A stretch of DNA of 64,000 nt from Ziziphus jujuba (lineage: Eukaryota; Streptophyta; Magnoliopsida; Rosales; Rhamnaceae), in assembly GCF_031755915.1 (NCBI RefSeq), contig NC_083386.1:15609001-15673000 (forward strand). The letters run 5' to 3'. A program made the position numbers and the translations under genes. The number at the start of each line of letters is the position of its first letter. Position 1 is the first letter of the stretch. The notes under the pieces are model-generated. The model searched no databases. It was not told the DNA's origin and saw only the letters and a program-made list of their open reading frames with translations. Positions 33,799-44,950 of the stretch are shown here, in pieces.

Positions 33799-35404
33799 AT
33801 ATATGTATATAATTTTAATATGTTGAAAACATAATTCACACCATATCTTATGTATTTATGTTAAAACTATAGGTACATTCACACCGAAAAAACACTCTTC
33901 CTTTGCATATGTACACATGCATAACGGGAATCAAATCTACATGGTCAATGGATAAATATGGGCCACGAATAAAGCCCATTAAAAGAGTAAGGCCCTCCTC
34001 CAAAAAGTTGGATTTCGAGTAGAATGGGGCCAATGAATTCTCTTTTAAGGGTTCTAGTTATACAACCGGATTAACTCTTCCCGATACATTCATTTGATTT
34101 AAAAATTTTATCATTTTCTTTTTCATTTTTGAAGCCTACAAATTTATCCTCACATAAAGTTACAAGCATTTATTCTCAAGTCTCAATTTTGTACTTTTTT
34201 TTTCCTTTTTTCCTTTTTGATCATCAATGTTGTATTGTTAAGTGTCGATTGGTATAAATTGTAAAACCTTTATACATGAGCCATTATCAGTTATTTGCAA
34301 ATAGTTCCCAAACATAAAATAAATACATAATATCTTTATTTGATCAAATATATTAGCAACATAAATACAATTAATGTTGACAAGTGAGGCGCATATGCAT
34401 CCCCTTTAAATCATATATTTTACTTGTAGCATTCAAGAAAGGTAGTTCAATGAAAGTCAAAAATTATGCACACAATCTCTCGCCCTTTGCCTTCCAAGTG
34501 TGTCTCGGATGGATATATATCGGAGAAAACAGACAATTCAATACTATGGATATAGATTTTACAGACATATAGGAAATTCAAGTAGATAGAATAATGAATT
34601 CTTGTAAAATAAGAAATTGAAAAGCTAACTTGCACATTATAGATAAGATAGAATCTTGCAGATTGCAATATCCTCTAAAGGCAATAATTTTTCCTCTTTT
34701 CCATGCTCAAAGTTATATGAGAAAGTGCCTTTCAGGATTAAACTATCTGTAGATTGAATTTGGCACCAAAATTCAAACCTTGTTGACTAATATTTTCTTC
34801 CTTTCAAACTTAGGCTTTTATGACATGCAAAATAGTTAAAAAAAACAAAATGATGATTTTGAAATTTGAATAACGTTGGGGAAGGTTTTTTTTGTAAAGA
34901 TGGGTCTGCCTTACGTCATAGGCTGCAATTCTAGGAGCCGCATGATCAGTCTCTTTGTTGTTTAACTATCTAAGCTTTTTATGCCCATAGCAAATGGAAA
35001 TTCTATGGATGGGCAAGATTCTAGAGGCTGCATAGTTTAAGCCTTTTACACTATAGTAGAAATGAATTCTATGAAGTGCTCAATCTGGACTTCTTGTGTC
35101 ATAGCAAACCCTTTCTCTTCCCTCAAATTCTTTTGTGAAGAGTGAACCAAGTCAAGGATGGTGCTTGAGTGAGCTTACGTACAATCTTAGTCAAAAATCA
35201 ACAACACTATGGTAATATTGAAGACAAATAATATATGTGGCATATAGTATGAATATTGACTAATAAGGAAAGAGATTGATGGTAAAGTTTATAATAAGGT
35301 TTGAATGGTGAAACGCATGATACGTAGTATACGCATGCTTTTGAACTTAATTCCTTTGTCTAGAGATTTGACTTTTCATTAATAGTTCTATATTTAACCC
35401 ATGC

Positions 35405-35657
35405 TAATTTCAAACTAGTGTCCATTCAAGATTTAGTTACTTTTCAGCATTTAGGGGTTAAGCCAAAGCCTCCAAAACTTCCTTACGTTGTTATGGTTCA
35501 TTTCTGTATGTATTATGGGACCTATTGGGCATGGCGGGGTTTTTCAAAATTGTTAAGGTTTTATGCAATGCTATTTAACTTATGCTTTAAGAAACACTTA
35601 GGTTTATGAAACGAAGCTTTTATCTACTATTTATGCTTTAGAATTAGCTAAGATTTT
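35405..35657 (+). pseudogene. L1-like LINE RNase H fragment, left part
   Basis: An open stretch encodes HLGVKPKPPKLPYVV, which resembles the linker in front of the RNase H domain at the end of plant L1 ORF2. In a second frame, just before the copia insertion, KLLSTIYALELAK resembles the RNase H helix after the first catalytic positions. The rest of the LINE follows the copia element at 42678, which shows the LINE was the older resident. Confidence 0.65.
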
Positions 35658-36253
35658 TGTGAGAAAATAATCCTTAGATCAAGCTATTCATATTTGTGTT
35701 TATAAGCTTTGCTACCACAATCGAAAAATACAGCCTTTAGACATCAAAACCAAAACGGCATCACTTTGCTACCACATCAATTAATGAAGGGAAAAAAGGT
35801 CATCTCACATGTTGTTCAACTACCACAGGTTGCTTGCCATGTAGAAGCTATTAAAGAAGTTAATTGAACGAACCATTTCTTGTCTTTTGGATATATTTAT
35901 ACATTGGTCTTCTTCTTCCCGGTGTAGAGAAAAAAACTAGAGAGTGAAAGAAAGTTGCAGACCGTGTAGAGCTTTATGCAAAAGAGATCCTTTTTGCTTT
36001 AGGATACACTCTTCTTTATCTTTCTTTGTGTTCTCAATGTGGGTTTAAGAGAGATCTCTATGAAGAGTGAATGGGTGTATTGGGATCTTGGTTTGGTTTT
36101 TGGGAATTCTTGTGTGAATCCACCATTAAAGGGTTTGCAAAAGCTTGACATGAGAGCAATGAAGGCGTAGGTCGATTTTGACCGACCTTGGTAAATTTGT
36201 GTGTTTTTCTTTTAATGTTTTATTATAGAAATTAGTTCGAGGATTCTACAACA
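35658..36253 (+). repeat. 5' LTR of the copia element
   Basis: The 596-bp LTR runs from TGTGAGAAAATAATCC to TCTACAACA. A TATA-like ATATATTTATA lies at about 35887-35900, followed by a CTTCTTCTTCC initiator-like pyrimidine tract. Confidence 0.82.
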
Positions 36254-36266
36254 TTGGTATCAGAGC
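36254..36266 (+). other. Primer-binding site of the copia element
   Basis: TTGGTATCAGAGC follows the 5' LTR directly and is the initiator Met-tRNA complement. Confidence 0.85.
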
Positions 36267-36381
36267 TTGTGTTCTAATCTTGAAGAACCTTTCTGTAATT
36301 CGAATTTTTCTGTAATTTTTGTTCGATTGAGTCTTCTGGTCATTATAATTCTGCAATTGATTTTCTTTTCAATTCTCGACA

Positions 36382-37140
36382 ATGTTGGCCAAGCTTAAAT
36401 TGGAAGTTTTCAATGGAAAATGTGACTTCCTTCTATGGCCCAAGAAAATGAAGGCAGTCTTGGTACAGATGAAGGTGGCTAAAGCTATTGATAATTCCTT
36501 CCTTGATTCAACTGTGGAGGAAAAGGAGATGGAGATGGATGAGATCGCCATGAGCATAATCATCTTGCATCTTTTAGAAAACATTTTGAGGAAGGTGGAT
36601 AACATCCAACCCACAGCTTAGATGTGGACCAGATTGGAACAACTCTATTTGATAAAATCACTCCGTAACCAAATCTTGTTAGTTGAACAATTTTTTGGCT
36701 TCAAAATGGATGTTTGTAAAGAGTTAGATGCTAATATTGATGCTTTTAATAGATTGATTTTAAGTTTTGCTAATTGTAAAGTTGTTTCTAGTGATGAACA
36801 TAATACTGTGATATTGCTTAATTCATTGCCAAAAACATATAGAGAGGTCAAGAATGCTATTAAGTATGGTAGGGATGAGTTATCCTTAGAAACAATGGTG
36901 AGTGCTTTGAAATTTAGAGATTTAGAGTTAAAATCTGAATACAAAGGGGGAAGAATTCAGTGTGAGAGGCAAAATTGTTAATAGAAATTAGGGTCAGAGT
37001 GACCATAGAAGAAAATCAAAGGATAATTTTAGGTCTAAATCTAGGACTAAAGGTAAGAAATGTTTCTATTGTAGGAGAGAGCGCCACTTCATTAAGAACT
37101 GTTTTGAGAAAAAGAGAGATGAAAAAAAAATAATAAGGAA
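36382..37140 (+). pseudogene. Copia Gag with zinc knuckle
   Basis: The first frame (36382-36621) starts MLAKLKLEVFNGKCDF. It is interrupted by one stop between PTA and MWTRLEQLY, then continues 36622-36981 with VEQFFGFKMD, LLNSLPKTYREV and LKFRDLELKSE, the usual copia capsid pattern. After another stop a CCHC zinc knuckle is seen at about 37059-37100 (CFYCRRERHFIKNC). The protein would build the particle and bind RNA; the stops exclude a full-length product. Confidence 0.82.
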
Positions 37141-37209
37141 AGTGGAGATTTGGCCATAGTCTCCACTGATTCAGACCCTGCAAAGGTTCTTACTATGACT
37201 TCGGAACAA

Positions 37210-37400
37210 AATTGCTCTAAATGGATAGTAGATTCTGGCTGCTCATTTCATATGTATCCAAATTTATATTATTTTCAATCTTACACTAAGTGTGATAGCG
37301 GACTATTTTCAATCTTACACTAAGTGTCATGGTGGTCAAGTACTTCTAGATAATTAATGTGTCATGCCAAGTTGTTGGCATTGGTGATGTTCAATTACAA
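37210..37400 (+). pseudogene. Copia protease remnant
   Basis: WIVDSGCSFHM (near 37219-37251) is the copia aspartic protease active site with D-S-G intact. Directly after it a 34-bp tandem duplication (copies from 37270 and 37304) shifts the frame and breaks the domain. Confidence 0.75.
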
Positions 37401-37473
37401 ATGTTTGATGGTACTGTGAAAACCCTTTCTTTTGTGAGACATGTACCAAGTTTAAAATGAAATTTGATCTATC

Positions 37474-38640
37474 TTGGAATGCTTGATGACGTTGGTTATT
37501 CATACAAGACTGAAAAATGGTAAAATGAAAATTACTAAAGATGCTTATGTTGCAATGAAAGGTATTAAAAAAAATGGCTTGTATGTTTTACTTGGTAAAA
37601 GTGTCATTAATACTAGTAATGCATCGATTGGATCATCTGTGGATAAAACAAATATGTGGTATAATAGATTAGGCCATATTAGTGAAAAAGGATTGTATTA
37701 TTTGAATAAGTAGGGTGTATTTGGCAAGAATATAATCAACAAGCTTGATTTTTGTTAAAATTGTGTTATAAAAAAACAACAGAGGTTAAGTTTTAACTTG
37801 AGTACAAGTAAAGCTAAATCTGTGTTGGATTATGTGCATGCTAATTTATGGGGTCCTGCCAAAGTACAAGCTCAAAGTGGAAATAGACATTGTTTATCCA
37901 TTATTGATGACCATTCTAGAAAAGTGAGGATTCATTTGTTGAAATCCAAGGATGAAGCTTTTACAAAGTTTAAGGAATGGAAATTCCTTATTGAAAATCA
38001 AACTAATAAACTTGTTAAAGCTTTAAGAACTGATAATGTTTTGGAATTTTGTAATAATGAGTTTGATATTGTTTGTAAAAACTATGGTATTTTAAGGCAT
38101 AGGATAGTAAAGCATACACCATTACAAAGTGGTGTAGCTAAAAAGATGGATAGGGTACTGCTTAATAAAGTGAGATGTATGCTTGTGTCTTCTGGATTAC
38201 CAAAATTATTTTATGGTGAATTTGTTATGATTGCCATGCCCTTGATTAGTTTGTCTCCATCTATTATATTAGAATTTCAATCCTCTATACATGTTTGGTT
38301 TGGTAAGAAACAAGATTATAATAATCTTAGAGTCTTTGGTTGTGTTACTTATGCACACCAATCTAAGGGAAAACTTGAATCTAAAAGTGTGAAGTGTGTT
38401 TTTTTTTTTAAATTATGCTCAAAGAGTCAAGGGATTTAGACTGTGGGTTAGAGAAAATTCAGGTTTTAAAGTCATAATTAGCAAGGATGTGATATTTGAT
38501 GAAAATAAAATACCTTACAAAGTTACTAACCTTGCAGATACACAATCTGAGCATAAATTGGATAAAAAGCAGCTTGAATTGTTCAATGAGGTGGAGTCTC
38601 AAGATGATGATGGTAATGACCAAGGCGTTGTTGAGTTAGA
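37474..38640 (+). pseudogene. Copia integrase
   Basis: The pre-integrase zinc region shows MWYNRLGHISEKGL (near 37653). The core (37798-38439) has HANLWGPAKVQ, SIIDDHSRKVRIH and ALRTDNVLEF. Of the catalytic D, D and E, the first Asp is Asn (HANLWGP) and the Glu is Lys (VAKKMDRV), so only the middle Asp remains. A frameshift near 38400 separates the C-terminal part (FRLWVRENSGFKVIISKDVIFDE). The enzyme must be inactive. Confidence 0.83.
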
Positions 38641-38878
38641 AATGTAGTCAGTTGATGAAGATATTGAAATAATTGAGTCAAAAAGACCGACCACATAACA
38701 TTCTGATGAAGACACAATTGAAGAGCGAGGGATACAAAAATCTTCAAGGTCAAATAAGAAACAAATAGCATCACCTAGTTATTCGCTAACTAGAGACAAA
38801 GCAAAGAGACAGATTAAACCCAATAGAAAATATTGTTATTCAGACTATATAGCTTATACATTAGTTGCATATCGAGAA

Positions 38879-39600
38879 ATGGTTGACAATGAACCAAGAT
38901 CCTATTTGGAAGCTATGAAGTCTAAGCAAGCTGCTCAGTGGATACAAGCTATGAAAGAAGAAATGAAGTCACTTCATGAGAACAAAACATCGAACTTAGT
39001 ACTAGTTCCTATGGATAAGAAAATAGTGGATTGTAAGTGGATTTATAAGGTTAAAGAAGGTGTTACAAGTGTAATGAAATCTTCTCTCTAATTGTGGAAG
39101 TATACCACAATAAGAACCATTTTGGCCTTAGTAATTCAGTTCAGTTGGGAATTGGAGTACCTTGATGTAAAAATAGCCTTTTTTCATGGAAATTTGGAAG
39201 AAACCATCTATATGAGACAACCTAAAAGCTTTGAGTTAAGAAAAAGTGTGGAGAGCTTATGTGCTTACTTAAGAAGTCACTTTATGGTCTCAAACAATCA
39301 CCAAGGCAATGGTACAAGAGGTTGATTCTTTTGTGGTGGATACAGGATTTACAAAGACTAGCTTTGATAGATGTTTGTATTCTAAGGATACTATGAGTGA
39401 TAAAGCTATCTATCTTTTCTTGTATGTTGATGACATGTTAGTGACAGGTCTAAATTTGAAAGTGATATAATCAGTCAAGGAGTTGCTCAAATTTGAATTT
39501 GATATGAAAGATCTAGGGGCAGCGAATAAGATTTAAGCAATATCAATTGTTAGAAATAGAAGAAAATCATAGATGAAGCTTCTACAAACTTTTTACTAGC
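38879..39600 (+). pseudogene. Copia reverse transcriptase
   Basis: Recognisable are WIQAMKEEMKSLHENKT, then VDCKWIYKVKEG, then YLDVKIAFFHGNLEETIYM with the first catalytic Asp, and FLYVDDMLVTG with the YVDD box at about 39420-39450. At least three frame breaks and a stop at 39089 occur. The part between KVKEG and the TIRTILALVI segment is deleted. Confidence 0.83.
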
Positions 39601-39943
39601 AGAAAGTTATTTCAAAGTTTACTATGGATAATGCTAAGGTGGTAAATATTCCACTTGGAGAACATTTTAAACTTTCAACTGATCAATGTCCTACTACATA
39701 ACAAAAGAAAGAAGATATGTTAAGAATTTCATACTCCAACGCTGTTGGCTTAGTTATGTACACAATGATTTGTACAAGACCGGATCTTGCACATCTATTA
39801 GTCTTTTAAGTAGATATATGGCTAATCCGGGTACAAATCATTAGTAGGATATGAAATGGTTACTTAGATATGTGAAACAGACTATGAATGAGGGGTTAAT
39901 CTACAAAGGTAATCAGAAGAGTGTTGAGCTCAATGGTTACTTA

Positions 39944-40382
39944 GGGGAGTGTACTCAGTTTATAATTTGAAGGATTTTAAAAGTTTTTAAAAGTTTAGAG
40001 GTATTCAATTTAAATTTTAAAGAAGTCCATACAATTCTAATAATATTCAATTCAGATTTTGATGGATTTTATAAAAATCTATTAAAATCTAGGTGTATTC
40101 AATTAGGACTTTATAGAATTCTTTTAAAATCTGGTGGTATTCAAAAAGTTATTGATTTTAAAAGACTTTAAAAAATGATGGATTTTAATGGATTTGAAAG
40201 GATTTTAACAGTGAAATTGTGAAGAAAATTATCAATATTAAATCCAGCCTCAAACCCAAAGATTTTGTTGGATTCTTATAAAATCTTTATGAAGTTTGTA
40301 GAATTCCATAACAATCCATCAAATCTTTTAAAGTCTATAACTCATTTTAAATTCATCAAACTCTAAATTGAATATATCCCTT
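39944..40382. mobile_element. Tourist-like MITE inside copia RNase H
   Basis: The 439-bp insertion begins GGGGAGTGTACTCAGTTT, and its other end, read on the opposite strand, is AAGGGATATATTCAATTT; the two align without gaps. TTA flanks it on both sides (39941-39943, 40383-40385). Removing it and one TTA joins LNGY-L to DSNYASDRDKRRS in one frame, exactly as copia RNase H should read, which proves the boundaries. The TTA duplication and non-coding, hairpin-rich interior fit PIF/Harbinger (Tourist) MITEs. Confidence 0.88.
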
Positions 40383-40385
40383 TTA

Positions 40386-40835
40386 GATTCAAACTATGCA
40401 AGTGATAGAGACAAGAGAAGGTCTATTTCATCTTATGCATTTACTTTGTGTGGGAGTTGTATAAGTTGGAAATCTCAATTACAATCAATTATGGTTTTAT
40501 CAACAACAGAGGCTGAGTATATAGCAGCTATTGAAGCTTCCAAAGAAGCAATTTGGCTTAAATGATTACTAATGAAGTTGAAGATGCTTGATCAAGAAGT
40601 TGTATTATATTCTGACAGCCAGAGTGCAATTTATTTATGCAAGAATCCTGTCTTCCATGAGAGGTCCAAACATATTCAGGTCAAGCATCACTTCGTTCAT
40701 GATATGATAGCTCAACAAGTCTTTAAGTTGGAAAAGATACCAACTGAATTTAATCCCTCTGATAAGGGAACTAAAGTCCTACCTGTGAGCAAGTTTAATG
40801 CCTGCAAAAGCCTGCTCAAAATAGAAGCAGGCTAA
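40386..40835 (+). pseudogene. Copia RNase H
   Basis: After the MITE the domain continues YASDRDKRRSISSYAF, then WKSQLQSIMVLSTTEAEYIA with a catalytic Glu, a stop after EAIWLK, then VVLYSDSQSAIYLCKNP with a catalytic Asp and KHIQVKHHFVHD. It ends NPSDKGTKVLPVSKF, the usual copia C-terminus. Confidence 0.86.
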
Positions 40836-40911
40836 ACTTGGTGAAAGTTAAGATTTTGGGATGGTGTTGTAAGTTTCTGCATTTGGTGATGATTTGAGGA
40901 TTAGCTGAAGA

Positions 40912-42672
40912 TATGCGAAAAAATAATCCTCAAATCAAGCTATTCAAATCTATGTTATAAGCTAAGGATTGTGAAAGAAAGGAGAGAAAAATATAGCCTT
41001 TAGACATCAACACCAAAATGGAATCATTTTTCTACCACATCAATTAATGAAGGGCAGACAGGTTGATGCGAATCCGCCCGAGACTGTTCTACCAACAACC
41101 CGCTGAGGTGCTGATCCAATACAGATGAAGGTGGGACTGATCACTAGAACCTAAGCCAAGAAATTCAAGGAAAATATTGCTGTCTTTATCCAAGGAAGAA
41201 GACATAATCAAGAGGGGTTGCCCATATCTAAAGAATCAAGGCCTGTTTTACTCATACAAGCAATAGAAGCCAAAACGGGCCCGGGCAACATTTTTTAATG
41301 CCAATATGGAGGTCGGGTTGTATGAATTGGATCCCCATTCTTATGGGTCCAATTCATATGGTAGATGAGTCATAGAAACCATCCAAATCAGCTTCAAAGC
41401 CGAACAAAAAGCTGGTTTGCGCATAAGGGGAAGAAAGGCCGAAATTTGCTGTATTCTTTGCTGGCTTTACTATATTTTACTGTATTAGCCTTTTCTCATA
41501 TTTCTAAGCAAGGGAAATGTGAGGAACTTCATAATAAGCTTATTCGGCATTCCACAAATACTATTAAAGCTGATTTGGAGTCCAATTAGGTCAAAGAAGG
41601 GTCATTATCAACCTAGCCGAAAATTACGATATTTAGTTTCCTAATTTGTTTTTACTTTTTGTTTTAGGAAACTATCTTTAATTTTGGATTTGTATTTATT
41701 TACTTATTGAACAAATAAGTTTAGGAAAGTTTTTATTTTATTATTTTGTTTGTAAATTAATTAATTCCTAATTGAAAATGAGGGAATTAATTAATTAGAT
41801 TAGGAAAAGGAAAGATTCGGCCAAGCTAGAACTCTTCATTGTGTGGCTGGTTTTTCCTAGGGTTTTTAGGGTTTATTTTATTTCTTTCAAAGCCTATTTA
41901 AAGGCTTATTTTTCAATATGAATACAACTTTGATTTGATTAAGAAAATACTTGTGAGATTAATTATCTCTTTGTTCTTTGAGAACACCTAAAACACCATT
42001 AAAGAATTGTTTGTTTTAGCTTGACTTATCAATAGGTTTTCCATCCCCTATTGTGGCGTCTACATTATACCAAGGTTTCTAACTATAGGTTGGTTAGGGG
42101 TTGAGGTCCATTCCATTAGAACTTGAACTTAATTAAGATCCGGACTAATATAATACGGGTTTAGGAGCAGGTCGTCCTAGTTCATATCACAGGTCATCTC
42201 ACATGTTGTTTAACTACCACAGGTTGCATGCCACATAGATGCTATTAAAGAAGTTAATTGCACGAACCGTTTCTTATCTTTTGGATATATTTATAAATTG
42301 GTCTTCTTCTTCTTAGTGTAGAGAAAAAAAAAACAGAGAGTGAAAGAAAGTTGCAGACCATGTAAAGCTTTGTGCGAACGAGATCTTTTTAGCTTTAGGA
42401 GACATTCTTCTTTTTCTTTCTTTGTGTTCTTAATGTGGGTTTGAGAGAGATCTCAATGGAGATCAAAGAGTGAATGGGTGTATTTGGATCTTGGGTTTGG
42501 TTTTGGGAATTCTTGTGTGATGCAATTAAGCTTGTAAACATAACATTTACATGGTGTAGAAGCTTGACACCAGAGCAAGGAGGACATAGGTCGATATTGA
42601 TCGAACCTCGATAAATTTTTATGTTTTTTGTTTAGTGTTTTATTATAGAAATTAGTTCTAGGATTCTAAACA
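40912..42672 (+). repeat. 3' LTR of the copia element, split by a solo LTR
   Basis: The left part (40912-41063) and right part (42190-42672) match the 5' LTR in order. Excluding the inserted LTR and one duplicated target it is about 630 bp. It begins TATGCGAAAA, corresponding to TGTGAGAAAA in the 5' copy. Confidence 0.82.
41064..42189 (+). repeat. Solo LTR G of the dominant Ty3/gypsy family
   Basis: The LTR runs from TGATGCGAATCC to TTCATATCA and is flanked by the exact duplication CAGGT (41059-41063, 42190-42194). It lies within the copia 3' LTR and is therefore younger than it. A TATA-like GCCTATTTAAAGGC sits at about 41892-41905. The LTR-encoded frame is disturbed. Confidence 0.92.
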
Positions 42673-42677
42673 AGTTT

Positions 42678-43240
42678 TATTGGGATAAAATTTAACTTAA
42701 ATGCAATTCCAGTTTTGTTGTCAATTTATTTAAGACTTGTTCTTGTGCAAAGCCTTGTAAATTTTGTGCGAAATGGTTAAACTGTCTCAATTTTTGCCTT
42801 TACTGGCTTTTTTCTGATATTTACCAAGAAGGAAACATGGTTACTGACATTCTTTCCAAGTTTGTGGAGGGTGCTTTAGCAAATAGCTAGAGTGTTGTTC
42901 TTCCTTCATCTTTTATTTCTACTCATTTTCATGATTTGTTGGGGGAACGATGTTATAGATTTTGTTAAGCTTTTTTATTTGGTTCTTTTTCAGGTTTCGT
43001 ATTAGGTCTTAGTATATTGTATTCTTACCAAGTTTTAATTTTCCCTTGGTACTTTTTAACCTATTTGAAGTTTTCCCCATTTGGGTTTTTCTTCTCTTAA
43101 GTTTTAATGAGGCCAAAGTTAACTGATTATATTGGGGGTTTTGGTGTTTTTATTGCTGGTGTTTTCTATTTGTTTTCATTTTATTTTCTTAATTTGTTTG
43201 TTTATTTATTTATTTTGCTCGTTTGAATCTTAGGTCTTAG
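42678..43240 (+). pseudogene. L1-like LINE RNase H fragment, right part, and 3' tail
   Basis: The frame picks up after the copia element with LKCNSSFVVNLF, WLNCLNFC and SDIYQEGNMVTDILS (42812-42856), matching the second half of the RNase H domain of plant L1 elements. A stop follows ALANS. The sequence FHDLLGERCYRF, then a T-rich 3' region, is typical of the ORF2 end. The LINE's 5' end was not found. Confidence 0.72.
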
Positions 43241-43907
43241 GGGGTGCCAACCTAGCTAAAATGTTCATTTTCCCTAGCTCTCTCAAATAATCTATTTCGA
43301 ATTTGATTATTATAATTAATGTTCTATTTATTTATTTTATTCATATTTTATTAATTAAAAATGATTTAATACTTAATAGCTGTTAAATATTTGAAAATTG
43401 TGTTGTTACTTCACACAGTCGAACCCCAAACAATGTCATTTTATATGAAGGCATGTTTTAAATTCTAGAATCACATAACTTTCCAAGCAACTGTATCACT
43501 CCTCAGAAAGATATTTGGAAGAAAATATTGTTTATTAAGGATTGATTTTTTATGCCAAAATTCAAACTACAGATTATTTAATCCTAGAAAGTAATCTCCT
43601 ACAAAACTTCTAGCACAAAAAAGTGGAGAAGTTATTGTCTTTGGAATGTTGCGATCTGCAAGACTCTATCTATCTTAATAATTCGATGTCAGTTTTGTAT
43701 TACTTGCTTTACAAGTTAATTTTATAATTTTTTCATCTACCTTTTTTTTTTTTTTTTTTTGGTAATTTTGTAAACTTTATACCTGTGATACTGAGTTGTC
43801 TATGTTTTCCAATGGTTTAGGAAACATTGTGATTTACTTTTCAATTTAAAAATGTAAATTTCATCCATTAACATATGTCTCATTGCTTGTGATTTATTTT
43901 TTATTAT
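43241..43907. other. Unassigned spacer
   Basis: No gene is seen. It contains a T-run at 43742-43760. Confidence 0.5.
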
Positions 43908-44950
43908 TAGGGTTTTATGTAGCAATGCCCTCTGCACTTATAAGAGACTTGTGAATTGTAGTCCATGCTTAACATTCACCATCAATGTCCTTTGAACTTA
44001 CAGTTTTTTAGGAAAAGTGCACCTTGAGCTTGATTTTGTCCATATTTTGGCATTAAACTTCATTAGGTCAAAAGTAATATCAAAATTCCATATGCCCTGG
44101 TGCCAAAACAAAACATACAATTGGAAATGGCAAGTTATTGCATTGTTTCAGGAGGCATTACTGCAAAATTTTTAAAAGTTTATGTGATATTGTAGAAATA
44201 AAAAAACTTTGTTGAATGTCACATTTGCTTCCTTTTGCTTATAAATATAGTGCATGCAACTTTTGCTTCAAATTGTAATGCAAACAATCAAAATAGTCAT
44301 TTGCTCATATCAATTTTGTTTGAACCAACCACTTCAGCATCATCCTTCTTAGAGGACTTTGGACCAACCACTCTAGAACCATCCTCTTTAGGGGATTTAC
44401 TTTAAATGGATTCAAGATTTAAAAATTAATTTTTACTCAAGAAATTTTTCAAAGATACTATGCCCCTTCTTTTGAACTAAATTCTTCCTCTGTTCTTCTT
44501 TGTCATCCACTCATGTACTCTCTACCTTAAATGAGTTTTTGATATTCAATATGTCTATATAGTTTTTAATAATACATTTATGTACATATGAGTTGAAAGA
44601 GATAAAATAAGGCATAAACATGACACATCTATACAAGGTGAAAGGAAGCATAATGCCATATGAAAACAAGTGTTTTTATTTCTAATGTGCCATATGAATT
44701 TTTAAATATTTTATAGTAATATCCCCAAATTTTAATTAATCCCTAAAACTTAATTAGTTTTGCAGTAATGCCCCAAACTTTTAATTTTTTTTTTTTTGGG
44801 CGATGATTCCCAAATATGGATGGAATGAAGTTTGAAGGGAATCGCTGCTAAAAAATTGCAAATTCAAGAGGCATGATTGCTAAATGTTAAGTAAGGGGCG
44901 TAATTTGCAAATTCCCTATAAATTCAGGGAGTATTGCTAGAAAAAATCCT
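43908..44950. mobile_element. MULE-like non-autonomous element
   Basis: About 105 bp at the left end (AGGGTTTTATGTAGCAATGC at 43908) are inverted at the right end, which on the opposite strand reads TTTTCTAGCAATACTCCCTG from about 44943. The arms share CTTAACATT, a CCTNTTGAANTT block and a TTTTTTAG end. Length of arms and absence of a transposase fit a Mutator-like element. No target duplication was resolved. Confidence 0.6.
44290..44400 (-). pseudogene. Possible captured coding fragment in MULE-like element
   Basis: On the minus strand about 33 codons read SPKEDGSRVVGPKSSKKDDA followed by EVVGSNKIDMSK, with the composition of real charged protein sequence and an internal near-repeat. The parent gene was not recognised. 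It may be a short captured exon or chance. Confidence 0.3.

Larger units (their letters stand above)
28484..35400. other. Long A/T-rich region without recognisable genes
   Basis: No coding region, RNA gene or intact TE was recognised in about 6.9 kb. It is rich in homopolymers and dinucleotide repeats: (AT)n at 29063-29089, 30434-30457, 30855-30883 and 32225-32262, (AAT)n at 33007-33045, and (TG)18 at 33759-33794. Short direct duplications occur at 29289-29334 (25-bp unit) and 32150-32225 (about 50-bp unit). The stretch at 33830-34060 has more ordinary composition but nothing identifiable. Confidence 0.6.
35658..42672 (+). mobile_element. Ty1/copia retrotransposon inserted in a LINE
   Basis: The 5' LTR is 35658-36253, the internal region 36254-40911, and the 3' LTR 40912-42672, the last split by a solo LTR. 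Domain order gag, protease, integrase, reverse transcriptase, RNase H is diagnostic of Ty1/copia. The flanks ATTTT (35653-35657) and AGTTT (42673-42677) look like a target duplication with one mismatch, and the LINE RNase H resumes on the far side. A MITE and a solo LTR are later insertions. Stops, frameshifts and lost integrase catalytic residues make it inactive. Tork-like affiliation is suggested by motif wording only. Confidence 0.9.
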
